Assembly (NCBI GenBank): GCA_026119855.1
Contig: JAOWBW010001315.1
Location: 62,001 to 126,000 of the forward strand
Origin: Campanula takesimana
Lineage: Eukaryota > Streptophyta > Magnoliopsida > Asterales > Campanulaceae
Length of the DNA stretch: 64,000 nucleotides
Direction: 5' to 3'
In this document: positions 56,997 to 64,000 of the stretch, one piece after another
Position numbering within the stretch: the first letter of the stretch is position 1
Layout of the letters: every line of letters begins with the position of its first letter
The notes under the pieces: model-generated
Told to the model about the DNA's origin: nothing
Seen by the model: the letters and a program-made list of their open reading frames with translations, nothing else
Databases searched by the model: none
Made by a program: the position numbers and the translations under genes

Positions 56997-57594
56997 TTAT
57001 TTTGAGAGAAAGGAGAGTAGAAACAGAGGTTAGGGTTCGGAAACAGGGGAATCGAAAGAATGAGAAATTGAAAGGGAAAGAACTGTTGGAGTATTATAAA
57101 TGGGTAAAGGGAGTGAATAGGTCGTGGTATAAAAGGTGGGGTTAACGATTATAATTTGAGAAAGGCGACGTGGGGAGTAATAAATGTAGCCGTTAAGATG
57201 AAGTAACACTTATCCACTGTTACTGTTCATATGAACAATAAATAGAATGAAATTAAATGGTGTACCATTTATTTCCATAAAAAGCGGGTGGCTATTTAAG
57301 GAAAGTAAGGGGCAAAAAAAAAGGTTGTCAACTACAACACTCTTTTAATTAAGTTTTATCCATCACATCTCAATATTTGCCACACAAATGTACCAATGGT
57401 ACAGATTTGGTAGTCAAATCAGTCAATATTTTGTGGTCTTGATGTTTATCAACAGCTAACCCTATAGTCATAGCTTATTAAGAACCAACATAAATGACTT
57501 GGTTATATAAGAAGCATAACCTTAGCTGTAGGAATCACACTAAGTTGATTTCATTGAAATGGGTAGATTTTCATCAAAATTCAGTCCAAGCAAA

Positions 57595-58631
57595 ATGTCT
57601 CAAACAGCAAAGAGACTACTATTTATAGTTCCTAGTGGGGAGGAAACTGAGAGAGAGAGAGATTTGAAAGAGAGTTCAGATCATACACTATGAAAAGTGA
57701 TCACACTTTACATGAGGAAGTTGATAAACTTCCTTTTGGTAATCCCTTGAAGTATGGAGAGATGAGAGATAGGGAAAAAAGAAAAAGAGAATGGGAGATA
57801 GAGAATGAGATACTAGTCAAGGCTGAGAGAGAGAGACTAGCACAAGTGAATAAGTTTCAGGGTAAAGGGAAAGAAAAACAGGGAGAGGAGAGAGAAGAGA
57901 AGGAGAAGGCAAGTTTTAAACTGTTTGGACAGGAGATAAGGGTGGGAGAGTATGAGGGCAGCAGAACAAAGGCTGCAAAACCAGGGGTCCAAAGGGTGTA
58001 TTCCCTTGGTGAGTTAATGAAACATGAAGGTTTCAAGGTGCATGAATGAGATATAAGTAGGAGGGAGGTGGGATAAACTAAATATGTGAGAGAATTTACA
58101 CTACGAGAGTTAATGCAATAGGAAAGTGACTTAGCTGTTAGGGCCAAGCAAGTTCCCATAGTTGAACAGCCAAGGGTCTATACCCCATTTACTAGAGATT
58201 CTCTTTCCATTAGCATGGCAGTGCTTTAGGGAAGAGGAGACAATTTCCAAGGTGTTCATCAATCTCCTTCAAGGACACATACTCAGCTGTTTAGGCAGTA
58301 TTTGAAGTGTTGTAGTCCTGTTCAAGTTGAAGAAGGGAATTATGAGGGTCCTGAATCTCAGCTAGCCATGATAGCTGTTGAGAGCATTCAGACCTCAGGA
58401 ACCTTTAGCTTCATGTCTCCCTTGGAAGATCTTCCACCTTATGATGCCATTGAGGAGTGGTGGCCAAGGATAATGGCACCTTTGCAGTACTCAGTGACTG
58501 CCATTGATCCTTTTATGGAAAGACATCCAATATGGTTGGAAAGGTATGAGGAGACAAGTCAGTCAGTAGTTGCTGAGGCATATGGAGGAGAAAACAAGCA
58601 TGATACTTCAGTAGAGGGGTCAGGAGTTTGA
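57595..58631 (+). pseudogene. Decayed antisense reading frame in the Sirevirus-like spacer
   Basis: Plus strand, opposite to pol. MSQTAKRLLFIVPSGEETER opens at 57595; a frameshift with a short duplication (GATCATACACT/GATCACACTTT, about 57681-57707) shifts to the frame of 57690, which continues through a Lys/Glu/Arg-rich, probably helical segment (YGEMRDREKRKREWEIENEI), three related segments with RVYSLGELMKHEG, REFTLRELM and RVYTPFTRDSLSIS, and an acidic C-terminus (AIEEWWPRIMAP, ERHPIWLERYEET) to TGA at 58629. About four in-frame stops lie between 58047 and 58230. A TATA-like CTATTTATAG precedes at 57628. I do not recognise the protein. Confidence 0.5.
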
Positions 58632-58918
58632 AGTTATGAAGCATTTGGAGAGGAAGTTATTGAACAGCTAAGTTTGCTTGCTTAGCTGTTCAGATGAAGG
58701 TTTTGATTGGTTGGGAATTTTGTTGTTTGGAAAGGTGCCTAGAGGTTTTAGGTGGTAGTAAGGAGGTAGAATAGTTTCAAGTCTTATGATGTAAACAAAT
58801 CATCATAGGATTGTCCTTGAATAGTATTATGTTTAGGTTAGCTGTTGAAAAACTTATGAACAGCTAACCATTTTTAGGTACTGTTTAAGCTTATGAAATA
58901 AAATTTCAATTTTTCCTT

Positions 58919-59765
58919 TTACTTAGGCAAGTTAATCATTCCTAACATTGCTCTCGAAAGTTCAAATCTTTTTTCATCCAAAGCTTTAGTCAGTATGTCA
59001 GAAACATTGTCCTCAGTCCCAACTTTGGCAAGGTTTATATTCCCTTTTTCAACATGATCTCTAATGAAGTGATGTCTTACTTCAATATGTTTGGTTTTAA
59101 AGTGTTGAACAGGATTTTCAGTCATAGCAAGTGTACTAGAGTTGTCACAAAAGATTGGAATGTTTGATAAGATCATTCCAAAGTCTTGAAGCTGACTTCT
59201 TAAGTACAAGATTTGTGAACAGCAGAGACCAGCTGCAAGATATTCAGCCTCACCTGTTGAAGTTGCTACAGATGTCTGCTTTTTTTTAGACCAAGATACA
59301 ATTCTTGATCCAATGAATTGGCATCCTCCACTTGTTGACTTTCTATCTAGATTGCATCCAGCATAATCTGAGTCAGTAAAGCCTATTAGTGAGAATGGTG
59401 ATTCATTTGGATACCACAAGCCATAGTCAGGGGTTCCCTTTAGATATCTCAATATCCTTTTGACAGCAGCAAGGTGAGATTCTTTAGGGTTGGCTTGAAA
59501 TCTGGCACAGAGACATACACTAAACATGATGTCAGGTCTTGAGGCAGTAACATACAGGAGGGATCCTATATAGCTTATGTATAGTGTTTGATCAATACTT
59601 TGACCGTCAATGTCAGCATGAAGTTTTGTTGTAGTAGACAGGGGTGTCTTAGCTGTTGAGGCATTCTGCATGTCAAACTTCTTTATCATGTCTCTTGTGT
59701 ATTTATCTTGGTTAATGAAGATTCCATCCTTCATTTGCTTAACTTGTAGACCAAGGAAGAATGTG
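58919..59765 (-). pseudogene. Sirevirus-like pol, C-terminal RT and RNase H
   Basis: From FFLGLQVKQMKDGIFINQDK through KTPLSTTTKLHADIDG, YIGSLLYVTASRPDIMFSVC, KRILRYLKGTPDYGLWYPNE and RNase H motifs TDSDYAGCNLDRKSTSGG, SVATSTGEAEYLAAGLCCSQ and DNSSTLAMTENPVQH. The frame is intact from 59765 to the stop at 58919, but the polymerase active site and everything before it are missing. Nothing upstream resumes the gene. Confidence 0.88.
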
Positions 59766-60450
59766 AGTGTGTGTGTTACATCAATTGTGTTAGCTATTTA
59801 AACTAAAAGAATATAATGTAAACTAATTATCATGGCCTAAGATCTCGAGGAGTTTGTTGCAGAGATAACGTTGATTCGTTGGGAGACTTTATTTGACATG
59901 TGTTGATAAGTCCCATGTGCGTTTTGACTTAGTCTTTGAGTCCTCCTTGTACTAATCATTTATCCCATGTGTGAATTAATAACATCCCTATAAAGTAGGA
60001 ACAATAAAACTGCCACTCAAAATTTTAGGTCGTCAGGTCATCAACTCAGGATGTCACGTCAGGATGTAAAATCAACATGTAAAGTCAACATGTAAAGTAA
60101 ACATGTAGAGTCAAGATGTAAGATGTCGGAGCAAGCTGAAGTCTTCAAGTTGTTTTCAGCATGTTGAAGGCTTCAAGTTGCAAGATGTGGCTGATTTTAT
60201 CCATTATGTAAAATGTAAGACGTAAACTCAAGCTGTTATCTCCAGGATGTAGATGTAGTGCTGTGAGATTTTTCACCCTAAACAGTACAGTACTTCCTTA
60301 GGGTTAAATGTCAATCAGTAGTAGAATTTTAGATCATGCATACACCAAGATCAAGCGAATAGAACTCAAAAAACGCATACCACTCTCATTATTAGAATAC
60401 TTTCTAAGCAACCAACGATGTACTAAAACTGTGGGAAAGAACAATCGAAC
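59766..60450. other. Spacer with short repeats, downstream of the CIA1-like fragment
   Basis: No gene recognised. 60056-60230 is built from related words (TCAACATGTAAAGTCAACATG, GATGTAAGATG). It directly abuts the broken end of the Sirevirus-like pol, and may contain the intron following the CIA1-like exon. Confidence 0.4.
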
Positions 60451-60646
60451 CTGGCATACAAAGGAGCCAGTAGAGGGAGATTGTTGCCAGATGCACAGTC
60501 TTATCGCCACTACAAGATGCGAGGGTAGCCGGTTTACCGGTGGAGCCACCGGTGGTTGGGTTCTAGGCAAGTCCCCAAAACCTATCTGTATGCCCTTCCA
60601 GCCGTTGAATCTCCCTAAGCTCCATACTTTCTTCAACTAAACTCAT
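60451..60646 (-). pseudogene. CIA1: CIA1-like WD40 gene, first exon only
   Basis: Cytosolic iron-sulfur assembly protein 1 delivers Fe-S clusters in the cytosol with MMS19/AE7. The minus-strand ATG at 60646 gives MSLVEESMELREIQRLEGHT then DRFWGLA, a TAG where the family has Trp (LAWNP), NPTTGGSTGKPATLASCSGD, KTV, and after a 2-nt loss IWQQSPSTGSFVCQ. The exon ends at CCAG|GTTCG (60451), the expected first-exon boundary. The nonsense codon and frameshift make it non-functional. The remaining WD repeats were not found in the window. Recognition rests on the N-terminal EIQRLEGHTDR..GLAWNP..LASCSGDKTVRIW signature. Confidence 0.72.
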
Positions 60647-61043
60647 CGTACCAATTGCAAACACGCACGTGATTTTGGAATGGAAATTGAGGGGTTTGAA
60701 CGTTGATGATGGTGCCGCCGAGAGAGTAAGGTGAGGTCGTTCCAATGAACTGTAAACCCCTGAGAGCGTCAAAGCACGACAGCGAGTTACCGGAGACTGA
60801 GAGAGATTCGTGAGGTCTGCGTCGTGGAGAGGGGGCGACAGACAAAAAGCGGCAAGCAAAAGGGAAGAAGGACAATATGGAAACCGCTCACTAAGAGCCG
60901 TCAGATTGAAATGAAGGATCAATAATCCAACAACTAAAATTTTGTAGGAAAATGATTGTTAAATTATAGCCCTTAGATCGTGACGGTTACGGGTTAATCC
61001 TGACCGCTTTTTATGTATTTTTAGGAGGTGGTTAAATCCTATG

Positions 61044-61100
<57 letters not shown>

Positions 61101-61140
61101 ATTTTGTGATTGTCTAAATAAATAATGTTTGTTGTATAAC
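60647..61140. other. Upstream of the CIA1-like exon, then a TA microsatellite
   Basis: 60647-60960 is GC-richer and likely the old CIA1 promoter and leader. 61052-61098 is a (TA)n run of about 47 bp. Confidence 0.55.
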
Positions 61141-63945
61141 TCCTAAATTTTATCTAGTCTGTACCCGCGCCCAACACAAATTACAATCCACATCTTAACA
61201 ATAATGTTGTCTGGAAGAGGGGAGGGTTGTAATATTTGGCTTGTTACAGTCAAATGTGGAAAAAGAATAGACAAATGGAATTTTTGATATAGAAATAAGT
61301 TAAATGGTTTTAAGACTACTTTGTTTTATAGAGTATGTCTTCGTCAATGAAGACTTGCAAATTTCTACAAACCCAAAAGTCACGTATGAGAAAATGGAAT
61401 GCATTTTGCGTCTACACTAGTAAGATATGCTAATGTTCTACGATGGTCAAATTTTACCTTCCTTGCCTTAACTAGGACATCGTTAGAAAAAAAAAAAAAA
61501 AAAAAAGGAAGGTACCAACCAGGCAACCACCACCCTTGAAAATCTGAAAACCATTTAGCCCCACAAAAGATTAACAAGAAATGAAACGGATATGTTAAAG
61601 TTTAGGTCACTAAACTATTGTTCAATTTCTAATGTAGGTTTTTAGTGTTTTTAATTTACCTCATTGAACATTTTTACCTTTTTCAGTATCATCATTTCGT
61701 CCAACAAATTGTCAAAAACCTAGTAGAAGTAATTTTACTTCATGTGACTAACTTGAAGAGTCTTTAACGGTTATGTTAACTGTTGTGTGCGCTGACTATC
61801 AATTTTAAAAAATAAAAATAGGTGAAACAAAAATATGATAAATAATACTTCCTCCATCTCAAATTAATGTTTTTAGTTTGACTTTACACGGAGATTAAGA
61901 AAAAGTAAATGTTGTGAGTATGAAAAGTAAAGTAGGAAAGAGAAAGTGGGTAGGGAATTTTTGTTGTGAGAATGACAAGTGGGTCTCATTTTCTATTTTA
62001 CTTGTAATTTTAAAGAAATACTTTCACCGTCTTTTTCGGATTAAGTGTTCACATGTCTATTTGCATGGGGATTTGCTGGAAGTGATGTAAGAGTTGTGAG
62101 TATGAAAAGTGAGGTAGGTGAGAGAAGTTGTGGTAAGTAATGTACTCCCTCCGTCCCAGTTTAAGTTTCTTACTTTCTTTTTTTGTATGTCCCAGTTTAA
62201 GGTTCTTAGTAGCTTTATTCCATAAATGGAAAAGAATGAATAGTGCTTTGGAGAATCTTGCCCTCAAAAAGTTTATTTAATTACAAAAAAACAATTACTT
62301 ACCTAACTTACTTTCACTCACTTGCTTCATGAATAGAGTTTTTGGACATTTATATCCTTCACTCTCTACTTTTAGTTGACTCATTTCCTTTTGTTTTTGC
62401 TTGGTTTCTTAATAATAAGAACCTTAAATTGGGTCGGAGGGAGTAATTTTATTCTTTTCTGCTCAGAAAAAAGTTTTACTACTATTTCTTTTTACCTACA
62501 ACATCATCACGACCACTCACTCACTGCACAATGATTAACCGACTAATACTCCACCACGGCACCACCAACGACACCTACTGCCACCACACCAACCACCGCC
62601 AACAACCACCATTAAAGCCAGCAAAAAAGAGAGGAAACCCACTGCCAATCCAAATCCCATGTCCCAGCCACAGATTCATTTCGGACCCACAGATCTGGGC
62701 TCAGTTTTGCTGGTATAGCCTGAATTCTTCTCTTTTGCTAAATCCGAAATACCAAAGTATGTTGAACAGTGTAGAACTAGTCGTACATTTCATTAATTGA
62801 TTTTAGGGTATGGTAAACTGCATGGTCAGTAATTTTCACTTGTTCTAATCTTACTTTGCATTTCCTATTGTTCTTGGTTAAATAAATTTTAGGATTTTCA
62901 TGGTGGTGGTTTAGCTGTGACAACCGAAAAAGACCATTGAGTTGGGGAAATTTCCAAGTCTTTATTTGACAGAGACACTTCATAAATACTTTTCATTTTC
63001 TCTCAAACCGGACGTTTGGGTTGGGGAAATTTCCAAGTCTCGAGCAACGTTGACGCATTAAAGTTGGAAGTATTGACTGAGTCTAGAATCTGGAGTATCA
63101 ATGTGGGTCATGATTTATAGACTTTTAAGTTGACTTAGTTGCTCCAGTTTTTTTCCCCTTCTTTCTAAGGCTTAGTAAACCATTTTTTTTTTTTTTTTTT
63201 TTTCAATCATGTTCATTCGTCGTGTGTAAGTACCAGTGCTAATATTAAAAATTGTCAGTCATTCATAAGAATCTAAACTGACACTTTTAGCAATTGTTAA
63301 GAAGTGTCGATTGACGGTGAAAAGTGCCAACACTTTTATGCAATTGCACTTCTAAAACTTGTTAGAAAGTACCAGCGTTGGTGTTAGAAAAATGCAACTG
63401 TGCAGATAAGTGTAATGCTAATTAGTTTATTAGAAGACTCGATGTATGTGTTAAAAAATGTGTCGATTTGTGTTCTTAGATGTGATGTGAGTGTTAATAA
63501 TGCTAGTGTTAGTGTTTGGAAGCGCTAATGTGTGTTTATGTTTAGAAATTGCGAGTGTTAGTATTTAGAAGCGACAGTGTATGTTCATCAATGATATAGA
63601 CGTTTAGAATTGTGAATGTGTATTTAGAAGTAACTCTGCGTTAATTAATAAGTGTCTGACATTAAGAGAATGCTAGTACTATTATTTGGAAGTGTTACTG
63701 CGTTAATTAGTGTCGGTTATTTACGACAATGTTACCATGCGGACATGTTCCCTAAGCGTTTGAAACAACTGTTTTTATTCTAAGATTTTGTGTAACTTTT
63801 TTACTTAAATTTATTATTCCCTCAATCAATTTCTTCAAGCACTAATTCTGTAATTCATAGGAAAGAGGTACTTGGAGACTTGTAGTCAATTGAAACTTGT
63901 GGAATTTAATCATGAGAGTTGTATAAATGACACCTCAAAACCATC
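61141..63945. repeat. Locus copy C: full upstream region of a receptor-kinase copy
   Basis: Non-coding. It follows copy A/B from CCGCGCCCAACACAAATTAC (61165) and copy D from 62465 to ATGACACCTCAAAACC at 63927, the position of the first ATG of the kinase gene (33241). Relative to copy D it lacks the 30060-31600 insertion and the 28391 MITE, and has its own Stowaway at 62145 and Stowaway fragment at about 61850. Confidence 0.85.
62145..62443. mobile_element. Stowaway MITE with TA target duplication
   Basis: 299 bp between TA at 62143-62144 and 62444-62445. Ends CTCCCTCCGTCCCAGTTTAAG and inverse CCTTAAATTGGGTCGGAGGGAG. A partial second copy of the left-end word (GTCCCAGTTTAAGGTTCTTA) lies at 62190. 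Confidence 0.9.
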
Positions 63946-64000
63946 TTCTTTTACGGAAGATGATACATTTACACTTGGTGTATATACACCACCAATATAT
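63946..64000. other. End of window: similarity to the kinase gene lost
   Basis: After CCTCAAAACCATC the sequence departs from the kinase coding region (CTTTTACGGAAGATGATACA...), with a palindromic GGTGTATATACACC. It may be the edge of another insertion continuing past the window. Confidence 0.4.

Larger units (their letters stand above)
51019..59765 (-). mobile_element. 5'-truncated Sirevirus-like Ty1/copia element with env-position gene
   Basis: Minus strand: pol RNase H end (58919-59765), a 1.9-kb spacer, an env-position reading frame (53937-56996), a Helitron, a polypurine tract (AAAAAGGGGGAAAT, 52176-52190) and a 1,157-bp 3' LTR (51019-52175; plus-strand ends TGTTAAC...ACTAACA). RNase H sequence (CLCARFQANPKESHLAAVKR, GCNLDRKSTSGGCQFIG) is of the Sirevirus type, and a large extra gene after pol fits that genus. 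Gag, protease, integrase and most of RT are gone; the break is at about 59765, just upstream of FFLGLQVKQ. Confidence 0.85.

Noticed and set aside
61052..61098. (TA)n run as a Helitron start
   Set aside because: No TC start, no 3' hairpin with CTAG downstream; plain microsatellite.

Overview
The window is repeat-dense nuclear DNA from a flowering plant, most likely a eudicot. The evidence is nested Ty3 and Ty1/copia retrotransposons (Tat-type, RE1-like and Sirevirus-like), Mutator-like elements carrying plant mobile domain (PMD) genes, Stowaway and hAT MITEs, a Helitron, and a LRR receptor kinase with one intron. The species cannot be named from the sequence. Everything here was read by eye; no database was searched.

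Layout. 1-10598: a gag-only Ty3/Tat-like retrotransposon (5' LTR off-window, 2.77-kb 3' LTR) whose interior is largely arrays of short hairpin repeats. It sits in an older minus-strand Tat-type Ty3 element (10599-about 17690). 17791-19341: remnant of a Mutator-like element (MULE) with a PMD gene fragment. 19430-28300: a decayed copy of a receptor-kinase locus, split by a hAT MITE (20373-21045), a copia element (21163-23582), a complete 3.76-kb MULE with a convergent MURA fragment and PMD pseudogene (23901-27664), and a small MITE (27722-27909). 28318-37090: the second copy of the same locus, holding the one convincing host gene, a MIK2-like LRR receptor kinase (33289-36462). 38270-39405: a third copy whose gene body is gone. 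40011-44957: minus-strand copia. 44955-49531: plus-strand copia, fused to the previous one through broken LTRs. 51019-59765: 5'-truncated Sirevirus-like element on the minus strand with an env-position reading frame, an antisense reading frame and an inserted Helitron (52406-53932). 60451-60646: broken first exon of a CIA1-like WD40 gene. 61141-63945: a fourth copy of the receptor-kinase upstream region, running to the expected start codon, where similarity stops.

How the parts relate. The four locus copies serve as each other's empty-site controls, so several insertions can be defined to the base with their target duplications. The host story is a small tandem receptor-kinase cluster worn down by transposon insertion and deletion to one readable gene. 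The transposon story is nesting: MITE in Helitron in Sirevirus; gag-only Ty3 in Ty3; copia, hAT MITE and MULE in a receptor-kinase upstream region. The least expected signals are (i) three hairpin-repeat families in the gag-only retrotransposon, two with compensatory base changes, (ii) a 7-base word repeated across coding and non-coding parts of the Sirevirus-like element, and (iii) a decayed antisense reading frame inside that element.
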